DNA of 64,000 bases from Chryseobacterium angstadtii (GTDB lineage Bacteria; Bacteroidota; Bacteroidia; Flavobacteriales; Weeksellaceae). The notes under the pieces were generated by a model that saw only the letters and a list, made by a program, of their open reading frames with translations, searched no databases and had not been told where the DNA came from. A program made the position numbers and the translations under genes. The stretch's first letter is position 1. Each line of letters starts with the position of its first letter. The stretch covers positions 620,001 through 684,000 of the forward strand of contig NZ_LFND01000003.1 of the NCBI RefSeq assembly GCF_001045465.1. Direction: 5' to 3'. Of this stretch, positions 36,949 to 45,126 are shown in pieces.

Positions 36949-37183
36949 TAATTTTAAAAGCTACTGTAAAATTTGATGAAACAACCTTAAAAAGTCAATG
37001 GAAATGGAGTATAGACTTGCTTTCAGGCTCGAATAACTTCCAACTTTCAGCCTTCAACTTCCTGACATTATTAAAAAAGGAAGTGTCTTATCCCGGCCTC
37101 AAATTACTTTAAGAATTATTTAACCTTTATTTGGGGTCAAAAATTTTCTATTTTGAGTAAATTTGAAAAACTAAAAAAATATT
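36949..37183. other. Intergenic region with heptad array and candidate tpx promoter
   Basis: At 37035-37062 the units AACTTCC, AACTTTC, AGCCTTC, AACTTCC repeat with period 7. A TAAATTTG -7-type box is at 37158-37165, 19 bp before the tpx start codon. No gene seen. Confidence 0.5.
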
Positions 37184-37681
37184 ATGTCAAATATTACACT
37201 AAAAGGAAACGCAGTAAGCACAATAGGAACTTTACCATCAGTAGGAACTACAATTAACGATTTTGCTCTGGTAGATTCAGCATTAAACGTAAAAACCCTT
37301 GAAAATTTTGAAGGGAAGAAAAAAGTATTCAATATTTTCCCAAGTATTGATACCCCTACGTGTGCCTCTTCAGCAAGAAAATTCAACGAAGAAGCTTCAA
37401 GCTTAGATAATACGGTTGTGATCAATGTTTCCAAAGATTTACCTTTTGCATTAGGAAGATTCTGTGCTGCTGAAGGTTTGAATAATGTAGAAACACTTTC
37501 GGATTTCAGAAGCAGTTTCGGAGATGATAACCAGCTTACGATTGCAGACTCTCCGTTGAAAGGTCTTTTAAGCCGTGCCGTGATTGTAACTGATGCTGAT
37601 AATAAAGTAGTATATACAGAACAGGTGGCTGAAATTGCAGACGAACCTAATTACGAAGCAGCTCTTTCTGCTTTGAAATAA
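37184..37681 (+). CDS. tpx: Thiol peroxidase, cytosolic form
   Basis: 165 residues, the usual Tpx length, no signal peptide. Key motifs: LPSVGTTINDFALVD, FPSIDTPTCASSARKFNE with the peroxidatic Cys (TPTC), SKDLPFALGRFCAAEGLNNV with the resolving Cys, and LLSRAVIVTDADNKVVYTEQV. It reduces hydroperoxides with thioredoxin. It parallels the exported Tpx at 17781; the two share the same motifs but differ in the first 20 residues. ATG 37184 lies behind a TAnnTTTG-like box. A VOC gene starts 89 bp after its stop. Confidence 0.93.
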   Translation: MSNITLKGNAVSTIGTLPSVGTTINDFALVDSALNVKTLENFEGKKKVFNIFPSIDTPTCASSARKFNEEASSLDNTVVINVSKDLPFALGRFCAAEGLNNVETLSDFRSSFGDDNQLTIADSPLKGLLSRAVIVTDADNKVVYTEQVAEIADEPNYEAALSALK

Positions 37682-37770
37682 GATCTGAAAAATAAAATGA
37701 TATAAGCCTTGTGGAAATTTTATTTTTACAGGGCTTTTTTGGCGGGAATAATTTCTAAATTCTGTTGAAA

Positions 37771-38118
37771 ATGGTAAAAAGAATCGTTTCAAATATAAAA
37801 ACGGAAGATCTGTCTAAGGCAGATTTGTTTTATCAGGATATTTTGGGCCTTGAAACCATAATGGATCACGGCTGGATCAAAACATTCGGAAACCATGAAG
37901 AGGCGAAAGTCCAGATAAGCTTTGCCGCTCAGGGCGGAAATGATACGAAAGTCCCACTGCTCTCAATAGAAGTGGATAATGCAGATGAACTGTATGAAAA
38001 AGTAAAGCAGGCAGGCTTCGAAATTACGTACCCAATTACTGATGAAGACTGGGGCGTACGCAGATTTTTTGTAAAAGATCCCTTTGGAAATCTCATCAAT
38101 ATACTTTCCCATCAATAG
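37771..38118 (+). CDS. VOC-fold (glyoxalase/bleomycin-resistance) protein
   Basis: 115 residues from ATG 37771 (a TTG 6 bp upstream is an alternative). A single vicinal-oxygen-chelate domain: MVKRIVSNIKTEDLSKADLFYQDILGLETIMDHGW at the start, then a second module ending in VKDPFGNLINILSHQ. The fold usually binds a divalent metal using His/Glu side chains; here the exact ligands are unclear. It opens the long run of VOC/SRPBCC/DinB genes. It ends just before the heptad array. Confidence 0.87.
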   Translation: MVKRIVSNIKTEDLSKADLFYQDILGLETIMDHGWIKTFGNHEEAKVQISFAAQGGNDTKVPLLSIEVDNADELYEKVKQAGFEITYPITDEDWGVRRFFVKDPFGNLINILSHQ

Positions 38119-38126
38119 GTAATTTT

Positions 38127-38247
38127 GCAATAAGCAATAAGCAATAAGCAATAAGCAATAATTAATTTTGCATAAGCCATAAGCCATAAGCCATAAGCCA
38201 TAAGCCATAAGCCATAAGCCATAAGCCATAAGCCATAAGCCATAAAC
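38127..38247 (+). repeat. Two heptanucleotide tandem arrays abutting a start codon
   Basis: GCAATAA repeats five times at 38127-38161; after ATTAATTTTG, CATAAGC repeats ten times perfectly at 38171-38240, plus a degenerate CATAAAC. The final unit ends 1 bp before the ATG at 38249 of the next gene, so it replaces the usual leader. A 7-bp unit is not a multiple of 3, and copy-number change would alter leader length. Minus-strand open frames here only reflect the repeat. Confidence 0.95.
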
Positions 38248-38248
38248 T

Positions 38249-38653
38249 ATGAAAGCAGAAAAAATCATCCCCGTTCTCAGAATTTTCGATTACCAAAAAG
38301 CAGTGGAGTTTTACGTAGACTGGCTGGGTTTTGAAGTCATGTGGGAACATTATTTCCATGAAAATGCACCCGCCTACATGGAAGTAAAAAAAGGAAATAT
38401 GGTGTTTCATTTAAGTGAACATCACGGCGACGGAACGCCCGGAAGCAGAGTGTTTATCTGGGGCGAAGAGGTTGCGGAATATCATAAAGAGCTGATTGAT
38501 AAACAATATGCGTACAACCGTCCCGGACTGGAAAAGACATTCTATGATGCAGTATCCTTTGCTGTAGATGATCCTTTTGGAAACAAAATTATCTTCAATG
38601 AAGAATTTGATGAAGAAAAGCACAAAGACCTCAAATTTGATCACAATCATTGA
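38249..38653 (+). CDS. VOC-fold glyoxalase superfamily protein
   Basis: 134 residues. MKAEKIIPVLRIFDYQKAVEFYVDWLGFEV is the classic VOC opening, followed by MVFHLSEHHGDGTPGSRVFIWGEE and ending DPFGNKIIFNEEFDEEKHKDLKF. It resembles bleomycin-resistance-like stress proteins of the glyoxalase superfamily. The start codon lies directly after the CATAAGC array, without Shine-Dalgarno sequence, which makes translation sensitivity to array length possible. Same strand as the preceding VOC gene, 130 bp apart. Confidence 0.85.
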   Translation: MKAEKIIPVLRIFDYQKAVEFYVDWLGFEVMWEHYFHENAPAYMEVKKGNMVFHLSEHHGDGTPGSRVFIWGEEVAEYHKELIDKQYAYNRPGLEKTFYDAVSFAVDDPFGNKIIFNEEFDEEKHKDLKFDHNH

Positions 38654-38685
38654 TTAGATTAATTATTAAAATGCACTTTGAACCA

Positions 38686-38755
38686 TTCAACAGGAACGGG
38701 CTTTAGCCCGTTCATTCTCAAAAATGAAAACCCATTGGCTTTAGCCAAAACCTAC
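38686..38755 (+). repeat. Dispersed two-hairpin repeat, copy 2
   Basis: TTCAACAGGAACGGGCTTTAGCCCGTTC then CCATTGGCTTTAGCCAAAAC, nearly identical to the copy at 32730. Confidence 0.8.
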
Positions 38756-38830
38756 CCCTAACTCCAAAAAATGATTCAGATCATTAAAAATTAAACCTTG
38801 CAATAACTACCTTTACTCCATAATATTATA

Positions 38831-40042
38831 ATGAAACGTTCAGGAACAGCAGATCTCCCTTTACACTATGGAAAAGTACCGCCGTGGTTGTATGAACGTA
38901 TGTCCGTACTTGGACTTTCTATTATTGAAGTCATTCTTATGGATTACGGTAAAGATGAAGTGCTCCGTAGGCTTGCAGATCCCTTCTGGTTCCAGAGCTT
39001 TGGTGCCGTGATGGGAATGGACTGGCATTCTTCCGGAATCACAACTTCGGTGATGGGAGCTTTGAAACGTTCCATTAATCCTAATTCTCAGTCGCTGGGA
39101 TTGTATATCTGCGGCGGAAAAGGGAAATTCTCCCGGGAAACTCCGTCAGAACTCCTTCAGATTGCTGATAAAACCGGTCTGAATGGTTATGAACTGGTAA
39201 GAGCCAGCAAACTGTCTGCGAAAGTAGATAATACGGCTATTCAGGATGGGTACCAGCTCTATCTTCATAATTTCATTCTTGCCGATAACGGAAGCTGGAG
39301 CGTAGTACAGCAGGGAATGCATGAATCAGATGGTACTGCCAGACGTTATCACTGGCATTCTGGCAATATCAAATCATTTATAGAGGAACCTCACACGGGA
39401 ATCAATGGTGTTTCAAGAGGGAAAATCCTTAATCTTACCGATGCGGAAGCTTCAGAAAACCGGAAGGGAATTCTGGATATTTCCCATACCGATTCTGTAG
39501 ATGTGATGAGAGATTTTTCAAGACTGATTCTTCCCGCACATCATGATGTTCAGGCTTCCGATGTGGATCTGAAACGTCTCGGTGCCCTTTTGTATGTAAC
39601 CCGCGAGCAGCAGCCACAGAACTTCGAAGATCTTTTGATGCTGGAAGGAGTAGGACCAAGAACTATGCAGTCATTGGCATTGGTAAGTGAAGTGATTCAC
39701 GGAGCTCCCTCAAGATTTGCGGATCCGGCAAGATTCTCTTTTGCCCATGGCGGAAAAGACGGACATCCTTTTCCCGTTCCTACTCAAACATATGACGAAA
39801 GCATCAGCATTCTCAGAAAAGGAATTGAAAAATCCCGACTCGGAAATTCCGATAAACAGAATACTTTAAAGAAGCTCCACGAAATCGTAACAGCCACAGA
39901 AAAAGATTTCACCCCGGATTTTGATATTCAGCAGGTGATAGAAGAGGAGAGACAGAATTCCTGGCGCTTTGGTGGAAAAACCGTTTTTGGGGATGCAAAA
40001 CCACCTAAAAACCCTCCATCCATTCAGCTTTCTTTATTCTGA
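38831..40042 (+). CDS. DUF763 protein
   Basis: 403 residues, matching DUF763 over its length: MKRSGTADLPLHYGKVPPWLYERM, MGMDWHSSGITTSVMGALKR, YICGGKGKFSRETPSE, VQQGMHESDGTARRYHWHSGN. The region around residue 265 (LEDLLMLEGVGPRTMQSLALVSEVIHG) is a helix-hairpin-helix-like nucleic-acid binding motif. The C-terminus has a charged helical tail. Function is not established for the family; the HhH suggests a DNA- or RNA-related role. It has no operon partner and lies at the head of the VOC/SRPBCC stretch. Confidence 0.9.
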   Translation: MKRSGTADLPLHYGKVPPWLYERMSVLGLSIIEVILMDYGKDEVLRRLADPFWFQSFGAVMGMDWHSSGITTSVMGALKRSINPNSQSLGLYICGGKGKFSRETPSELLQIADKTGLNGYELVRASKLSAKVDNTAIQDGYQLYLHNFILADNGSWSVVQQGMHESDGTARRYHWHSGNIKSFIEEPHTGINGVSRGKILNLTDAEASENRKGILDISHTDSVDVMRDFSRLILPAHHDVQASDVDLKRLGALLYVTREQQPQNFEDLLMLEGVGPRTMQSLALVSEVIHGAPSRFADPARFSFAHGGKDGHPFPVPTQTYDESISILRKGIEKSRLGNSDKQNTLKKLHEIVTATEKDFTPDFDIQQVIEEERQNSWRFGGKTVFGDAKPPKNPPSIQLSLF

Positions 40043-40143
40043 TATAATTTTTTTAAGATAGAGGCTTTTTAAATAATGAAAAACGATGTTGAAATGTGTT
40101 TAATTATTTAGAAAGAGTAAAAATAGTTGTTAGTAATACAGTT

Positions 40144-40246
40144 AAATGGGGTGTTTTTTATGTATTCTATTAATTTGTTTAATTTTTTTCATTTTGGATT
40201 CAATTAAATATTATATTTTTAAATCCTCAAAAAAAACACCATTTCA
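40144..40246 (+). promoter_or_regulatory. Widely spaced inverted repeat before the Crp/Fnr gene
   Basis: AAATGGGGTGTTTTTTA at 40144-40160 and AAAAAAAACACCATTTCA at 40229-40246 are near-perfect reverse complements, the second touching the ATG at 40247. Possible operator or leader stem. Confidence 0.45.
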
Positions 40247-40837
40247 ATGACCAGTAAAGCCTTAGAAATCTGCTACGAGTTCCCATTTTTTCTACAGGAA
40301 GAGCTTGACGAAATATTCCAGGCCCACGAAAAAGTCTCATTTCAGAAAGGAGATCTCATCCTTGAAGAAGGAAAAACAGCTAATGAATATTACATTCTTG
40401 AAAAAGGACTGGCCCGCTCTTACGTGAATGACTTTAACGGAAATGAAGTAACCACTCACTTTTTTGCAGATAACGAAATCATCATTGAAGTACTGTCATT
40501 GTTTCAAAGAATTCCTTCTCAGGAAAATATTGTGTGTATCACAGACTGTGAATGTTATCGGTTCGATTATGAAACCTTTCAGGATTTATTCCACAAAATT
40601 CCTAATCTCAGAGAATGGGGAAGATCGTGGATGTCAAAAGAGCTTTTCGCCTATAAACAGCGGTCTGTGGAAATGTTTACCCTTTCTGCTACCAGACGTT
40701 ACCTGAATCTTTTAGAACAGAAATCATTGGTGGTACAATTTGCCCCTCTCAAGCAGATTGCCTCTTATCTGGGAGTTACAGACACATCTTTAAGCCGTAT
40801 CCGAAAAGAAATTGTCTCTCATTCCAAGAAAAATTAA
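40247..40837 (+). CDS. Crp/Fnr-family transcriptional regulator
   Basis: 196 residues. The N-terminal cyclic-nucleotide-binding-like sensor (FQKGDLILEEGKTANEYYILEKGLARSYV, NEIIIEVLSLFQRIPSQENI) is followed by a C-terminal helix-turn-helix: LVVQFAPLKQIASYLGVTDTSLSRIRKEI. No Cys cluster, so it is not an Fnr-type oxygen sensor. Family members of this type in Bacteroidota often regulate the gene beside them. It stands 78 bp before a VOC gene on the same strand, heading the VOC/SRPBCC stretch; control of that stretch is inference. Confidence 0.92.
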   Translation: MTSKALEICYEFPFFLQEELDEIFQAHEKVSFQKGDLILEEGKTANEYYILEKGLARSYVNDFNGNEVTTHFFADNEIIIEVLSLFQRIPSQENIVCITDCECYRFDYETFQDLFHKIPNLREWGRSWMSKELFAYKQRSVEMFTLSATRRYLNLLEQKSLVVQFAPLKQIASYLGVTDTSLSRIRKEIVSHSKKN

Positions 40838-40915
40838 ATCTTGTCCTATGGCAAGTTGATTTTCATGAAGGCTTGGTAATTTTGGTTTAAAGTTTAACAC
40901 TAAATAATTACTAAT

Positions 40916-41329
40916 ATGAAAGCCAATCAAATTTATGTCAACCTTCCGGTAAAAGATGTACAAAGAACCAAAGCATTCTGGACCAAGCTGGGTTTTGAAA
41001 TTAATGAACAATTTTCAGACGAAAAAGCCACATGCGTAGTCGTGAAAGAAGAGAGCATTTATATTATGTTTCTCACAGAAGAATATTTTCAGACTTTTTC
41101 AGAAAGACCGGTTCCGAAAGGAGATACCACTCAGGTTCTTGTTGCCCTTGGTTTAGACAGCCGTGAAGAAGTAGATCAGGTAGTGAATGCGGCCCTTGAA
41201 AACGGAGCCTCACAGCATGAAGATCCGCAGGATTACGGATGGATGTATCAGAACTCTTTTTGGGACTTAGACGGACATGGCTGGAATATAACATTTGCTG
41301 ATATTTCTCAAATGCCTGCCGAATTTTAA
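40916..41329 (+). CDS. VOC-fold glyoxalase family protein
   Basis: 137 residues. MKANQIYVNLPVKDVQRTKAFWTKLGFEI opens a single VOC domain; the C-terminus has MYQNSFWDLDGHGWNITFAD, where W-D-L-D-G-H-x-W is a typical closing segment. Family proteins of this subtype are often annotated as extradiol dioxygenase- or glyoxalase-like without a demonstrated substrate. Follows the Crp/Fnr gene by 78 bp, same strand. Confidence 0.88.
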   Translation: MKANQIYVNLPVKDVQRTKAFWTKLGFEINEQFSDEKATCVVVKEESIYIMFLTEEYFQTFSERPVPKGDTTQVLVALGLDSREEVDQVVNAALENGASQHEDPQDYGWMYQNSFWDLDGHGWNITFADISQMPAEF

Positions 41330-41426
41330 TCCGTAACAGGTTAAAATTCCATTCTGAAAATCTACAACGAGATCTCTGTACTTAATAGAATTCAAAAATA
41401 TTTTCTGAAAAACAAAACGACAGGCT

Positions 41427-41888
41427 ATGGAAACAAAATCAAATGATATTGAAATAGTAAAGGTTCAGGTATTCAGCAATTATAAAGTAATATTAATGAA
41501 TATCGAAGGAATTTCCCATGAAGAATCTATGATTTTTCCGAATGGTGAAGCCAATAATATGAATTGGATCCTGGGACATTTAATTTACATACGAAATCCT
41601 TTTCTCGAAATGCTTGGCGAAAAACCCGTTTGGGACAGCGAAAAATTTTCAAGCTACAATAGAGGAGCCATTCCCCTTGAAAGAAAAGATGAGCTGGTTA
41701 CTTTTGAAGAACTGAAATCGTATCTGAAAGAATCTCAGGATAAACTGGAAGCAAAACTCATCAGCATGGAAAGTTTTAATCCTGAAATGATTAATGATAT
41801 TGCTATTTTTTGCCTTCATGAGCTTTATCACAGCGGACAGCTGGGTTACCTCAGAAGAATTCTCGGAAAACCGGGAGCTATAAAATAA
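41427..41888 (+). CDS. DinB-family protein
   Basis: 153 residues. Four-helix DinB/YfiT-like fold: NEANNMNWILGHLIYIRN with the first His, the Glu-rich central helices, and FCLHELYHSGQLGYLRRILGKPGAIK at the end, where HELYHSGQ carries the remaining metal-binding His (HxxxH). Proteins of this fold bind zinc and include thiol transferases (bacillithiol/maleylpyruvate type), but most are uncharacterised. A related DinB protein is at 43171. Confidence 0.88.
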   Translation: METKSNDIEIVKVQVFSNYKVILMNIEGISHEESMIFPNGEANNMNWILGHLIYIRNPFLEMLGEKPVWDSEKFSSYNRGAIPLERKDELVTFEELKSYLKESQDKLEAKLISMESFNPEMINDIAIFCLHELYHSGQLGYLRRILGKPGAIK

Positions 41889-41954
41889 TACGGCCGGAAT
41901 CCTGCTGACTTCTATTTTCGGCGTAGGATCATAAAAATCTAAAAACCAAAAAAT

Positions 41955-42395
41955 ATGGACAATTCCTTTTCAATCCTTCATAATCTGGAGGTAGATGCCA
42001 CATTGGAAAATGTATTTCAAATGGTCTCCGTTCCCGAGTTTCTCAATGAATGGTGGACACACTATTGCCAGGGTACACCGGAACCTGATTCAGAATATAC
42101 TTTTGAATTCTCCGAAACAGATATTTTAAAAGGAAAAGTCTCAAAGTTAAGCGCACCCTACGAAATAGAATTCTTAATTACAGAAGGCGATAAAGACTGG
42201 ATAGGAACCAAAGTCGGATTTATTTTAGAAGAAACCGGAAAAGGCGTCAGAATAAGTTTTCACCATACAGAATGGAAAAATACCAACGAACATTTTCGTC
42301 AGACTTCATTCTGCTGGGCTCTGTATCTGAGGATTTTGAGAAAATTTGTAGAAGAGGGACTCCATGTTCCCTATAAAGACAGATATACCTATTGA
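41955..42395 (+). CDS. SRPBCC (START/Bet v1-like) protein
   Basis: 146 residues. FSILHNLEVDATLENVFQMVSVPEFLNEWWTHYC is the START-fold opening; the strand-rich centre (YTFEFSETDILKGKVSKLSAPYEIEFL) and terminal helix (CWALYLRILRKFVEEGLHVPYKDRYTY) complete it. Such domains hold hydrophobic ligands in a deep pocket. Together with the DinB and VOC genes around it, it forms a stretch of small ligand-binding folds. The broken paralogue follows 15 bp later. Confidence 0.85.
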   Translation: MDNSFSILHNLEVDATLENVFQMVSVPEFLNEWWTHYCQGTPEPDSEYTFEFSETDILKGKVSKLSAPYEIEFLITEGDKDWIGTKVGFILEETGKGVRISFHHTEWKNTNEHFRQTSFCWALYLRILRKFVEEGLHVPYKDRYTY

Positions 42396-42410
42396 TAAAC
42401 TATCTAATTG

Positions 42411-42827
42411 ATGAAACAGGATATAACAGCGACGGTTCTTGTAGAAAAGCCTTTACAGACCGTTTGGGAAAAATGGAATTATCCTGAAGATATTCAACGA
42501 TGGAATATTCCTTTTGAAGATTGGCATTGCCCTTTTGCAGAAAATGATGTGCGTGAAGGAGGACAGTTTTTCTACAGAATGGAATGTTTAGATGGAAAAG
42601 AAGGTTTTAGTTATGAAGGAAAATATGTAACAGTCATTCCTTATCAATAAATCAAAAGTAGACAGGAAGACGGCAGAAAATCTGTAATAGAATTTCAATC
42701 TGACGGAAATACAACAACCATTCGTGAAACATTTCAGCCTGAAGATCATACACCTCTCGATCTGCAAAAAGATTTTTGTCAGTCAGTTCTCAACAGGTTT
42801 AAAAAATATGTTGAATCAAAGGCATAA
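42411..42827 (+). pseudogene. SRPBCC/AHSA1 protein interrupted by one in-frame stop
   Basis: From ATG 42411, 79 codons encode an AHSA1 start (ITATVLVEKPLQTVWEKWNYPEDIQRWN), ending TVIPYQ then TAA at 42648-42650. The frame continues without further change for 58 codons (IKSRQEDGRKSVIEFQS... FKKYVESKA) to a stop at 42825-42827, and these codons align with the C-terminus of the intact paralogue at 45127 (VIPNSLIKYHLEDARKVEVTF... HKYVENN). Aligning places the stop opposite Leu, so a TTA to TAA change is the simplest cause. Sequencing error, pseudogene or programmed read-through cannot be separated by eye. Confidence 0.85.
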
Positions 42828-42859
42828 AAACCTATCGAAGTAATGAAGTAATCTCTCAT

Positions 42860-43092
42860 CTCTTGTATTACTTTAATAAACGAAGTGGCTTTGTTTATCT
42901 TAAAAACATACTCAAAAAAGATAAAAAAAATCTTTGTTTACCCTTGCGATAAATAAAAGCTTTCTAAAAACATAAAATTGATAGAAGCCACCCCTCTTGT
43001 ATTACTTTAATCAACGAAGTGGCCTTGTTTATCTTAAAAAGTATACTCAAAAAAGATAAAAAACCTTTGTTTACCCTTGCGATAAATAAAAA
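42860..43092 (+). repeat. Two direct repeats of about 100 bp
   Basis: Copies at 42860-42960 and 42994-43092 share CTCTTGTATTACTTTAAT, AACGAAGTGGC, TTGTTTATCTTAAAAA, ACTCAAAAAAGATAAA and TTTACCCTTGCGATAAATA. Each contains the complementary pair TTTATCTT/AAGATAAA. No gene occupies the 343-bp gap. Confidence 0.85.
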
Positions 43093-43170
43093 CATTAAAA
43101 AAAATCAATTATTTAATACCCAATCCAGGTTAAATCATAAAATACACTATAACCTAAATAAATAGAAAAT

Positions 43171-43695
43171 ATGGACACACCAAAATCCCAGAAAATAGAA
43201 CTCGTTATTCCGGCCTACAGAATGCACACCCAAAGCTTTCTCAATGTTTTGGATGGTATTTCGGAAGAAGATGCACTGAAAAGAATTGACGGTAAAACCA
43301 ATCATATCGTATGGATGGCAGGAAACTTTGTGAACATGCGCTACGGCCTGGGCTGGGTTTTAGGTCTCAGAGATGAAGACCCTTACAGCGATCTTTTCTT
43401 TCAGGGAAAAGCATTGGACGAAAGCTACAGCTATCCGAGCTTAGATGAATTAGAAAAAAAATTTCATGATATTTCCCCAAAAGTATTCCAGAAGCTGCAT
43501 GAAGTGACCGATGAAGAGCTGGATGAAATTTTTGAGATCGGGATGAATATTCCTTTTATCCGTGAAACCAAACTTAATTTTGCAGGAATGTGCTTAGGTC
43601 GCGAGGATTATTTATGCGGACAGATAGGCCTGATGAGAAAAATTCTGGGATATCCGGGAATGTCATACGATGTAGATGACAATATAAAATACTAG
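43171..43695 (+). CDS. DinB-family protein
   Basis: 174 residues. DinB/YfiT four-helix fold: the HIVWMAGNFVNMRYGLGWVLG helix near residue 48 and RETKLNFAGMCLGREDYLCGQIGLMRKILGYPG at the end. Compared with the copy at 41427, the C-terminal metal-binding motif is replaced: HELYHSGQ becomes REDYLCGQ, so one or both metal-binding His are missing and metal binding may be lost or altered. It is 3 bp upstream of the alpha/beta hydrolase gene, so the two form an operon. Confidence 0.83.
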   Translation: MDTPKSQKIELVIPAYRMHTQSFLNVLDGISEEDALKRIDGKTNHIVWMAGNFVNMRYGLGWVLGLRDEDPYSDLFFQGKALDESYSYPSLDELEKKFHDISPKVFQKLHEVTDEELDEIFEIGMNIPFIRETKLNFAGMCLGREDYLCGQIGLMRKILGYPGMSYDVDDNIKY

Positions 43696-43698
43696 TCG

Positions 43699-44475
43699 AT
43701 GGAACCCAAAGAAAAAGGCTACAAGCAGGTCAATGGGATCAGAATGTATTATGAAGTCTACGGTTCCGGAAAGCCTTTGGTTTTGATTCATGGCGGCGGT
43801 TCTTCCATTTTGTTTGATTTTAAAGAAATAATCTCCCGGCTTGAAAAACAGTTTCAGTTGATAGGAATTGATCTTCAGAATCATGGAATGACTGATCACA
43901 GAGACATTCCTGAGACATTTGAACAAGATGCCCATGATGTAGCCGCCCTTTTGAAAGAACTTCACATCGAAAAAGCTGCATTTTGGGGATTCAGCAACGG
44001 GGGAAATACCGTCATGCAGATTGCTCATCTTTATCCGGACATCACCGAAAAACTTATCATAGCATCTTCATTTTACAAGAAAAACGGAATGATGGAAGGC
44101 TTTTTTGAAAGTATGGCCGAAGCCACATTAGAATCCATGCCTGAACCCCTTAAAATCAATTTTCTCAATCTGAATCCCGATTTTTCAAAGCTGGAAAACC
44201 TCTTCGAAAAAGACAGCAAAAGGATGCAGACTTTTGAAGACTGGGAGGATGAAGTTCTAACCTCTATCAAAGTTCCCACACTGTTGATCAGCGGAGACAA
44301 AGACGTGATGAAACCGGAACATACAGTGGAAATGTGGCGATTGATCGAGGATTCTCAATTAATGATCCTTCCGGCAGGCCACGGTTCCTATATGATGGCC
44401 GATTTCGAAGGAAATACAGATCACCTTTTAATAGATATGACGGTAAACGAGGTGATCAAATTTTTAAACCATTAA
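43699..44475 (+). CDS. Alpha/beta hydrolase
   Basis: 258 residues. Standard fold: oxyanion-hole LVLIHGGGSSILFDF, nucleophile elbow GFSNGGNTVMQIAHLYP (Ser in FSNGG), acid Asp in LISGDKDVM, and catalytic His in LPAGHGSYMM. It should hydrolyse an ester, lactone or peroxy-type substrate in the cytosol; no specific substrate is suggested. It is preceded by the DinB gene at 3 bp, implying translational coupling, and followed by 144 bp before the next VOC gene. Confidence 0.9.
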   Translation: MEPKEKGYKQVNGIRMYYEVYGSGKPLVLIHGGGSSILFDFKEIISRLEKQFQLIGIDLQNHGMTDHRDIPETFEQDAHDVAALLKELHIEKAAFWGFSNGGNTVMQIAHLYPDITEKLIIASSFYKKNGMMEGFFESMAEATLESMPEPLKINFLNLNPDFSKLENLFEKDSKRMQTFEDWEDEVLTSIKVPTLLISGDKDVMKPEHTVEMWRLIEDSQLMILPAGHGSYMMADFEGNTDHLLIDMTVNEVIKFLNH

Positions 44476-44619
44476 AATAATACAGGTTTTAAGTTGAGTT
44501 AAGATAAGTTATATAGATTTTGAAATCTGATAACTGCCAATTCTTAATAGCTTAAAGAAACCTTAATCATTTAATCTAATAAACTCATTTTTTAATAATA
44601 ACATTTAAAACCAAAAATC

Positions 44620-45051
44620 ATGGCTAAATTAAATCCTTATCTCAATTTTGACGGGAAAGCAGAAGAAGCTTTCAATTTTTACAAATCTGTTTTCGGTGGT
44701 GAATTCCTGGGTGAAATCCACAAAATGGGCAACGCTCCCGGAACTGAAAACTTATCGGAAGAAGAAAAAAACAGAGTAATGCACGTTGCCCTGCCTATTG
44801 GAAATGACCTCCTGATGGCTTCTGATATCGTTCCAAGCTTTGGACAAACTCTTAACGTAGGAAATAATAATTATGTTTCCATTTTCCCCGAATCAAAAGA
44901 TGAAGCAGACAGACTGTTCAAAGGTCTTTCAGAAGGCGGAAATGTAGAAATGCCTATTGAAGATCAGTTCTGGGGAGATTATTTCGGAAGCTTCCAGGAT
45001 AAATATGGGGTTCATTGGATGGTGAATTATAATGAAGAATATACAAAATAA
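44620..45051 (+). CDS. VOC-fold protein, PhnB-like
   Basis: 143 residues. LNPYLNFDGKAEEAFNFYKSVFGGEFLGEI is the PhnB/YjdN-type VOC opening; the middle has VMHVALPIGNDLLMASDI and the end EMPIEDQFWGDYFGSFQDKYGVHWMVNYNEEY, where FGSFQDKYGVHW is the usual signature. No phosphonate genes are near, so a phosphonate role is not implied by the PhnB name. Confidence 0.9.
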   Translation: MAKLNPYLNFDGKAEEAFNFYKSVFGGEFLGEIHKMGNAPGTENLSEEEKNRVMHVALPIGNDLLMASDIVPSFGQTLNVGNNNYVSIFPESKDEADRLFKGLSEGGNVEMPIEDQFWGDYFGSFQDKYGVHWMVNYNEEYTK

Positions 45052-45126
45052 TCTTATATTTAATTAAATTTATAAGGGCAGTTCTCACCCGGACTGCCTT
45101 TCCATTCGCATTAAAAAAATAAAATT

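Noticed and set aside
38127..38247. Heptamer array as a CRISPR or attachment site
   Set aside because: Unit too short and no integrase or cas gene nearby.
37963..38410. Minus-strand frames reading YGLWLMA repeats
   Set aside because: Only the translation of the CATAAGC array on the opposite strand; the array is non-coding and lies against the VOC start codon.
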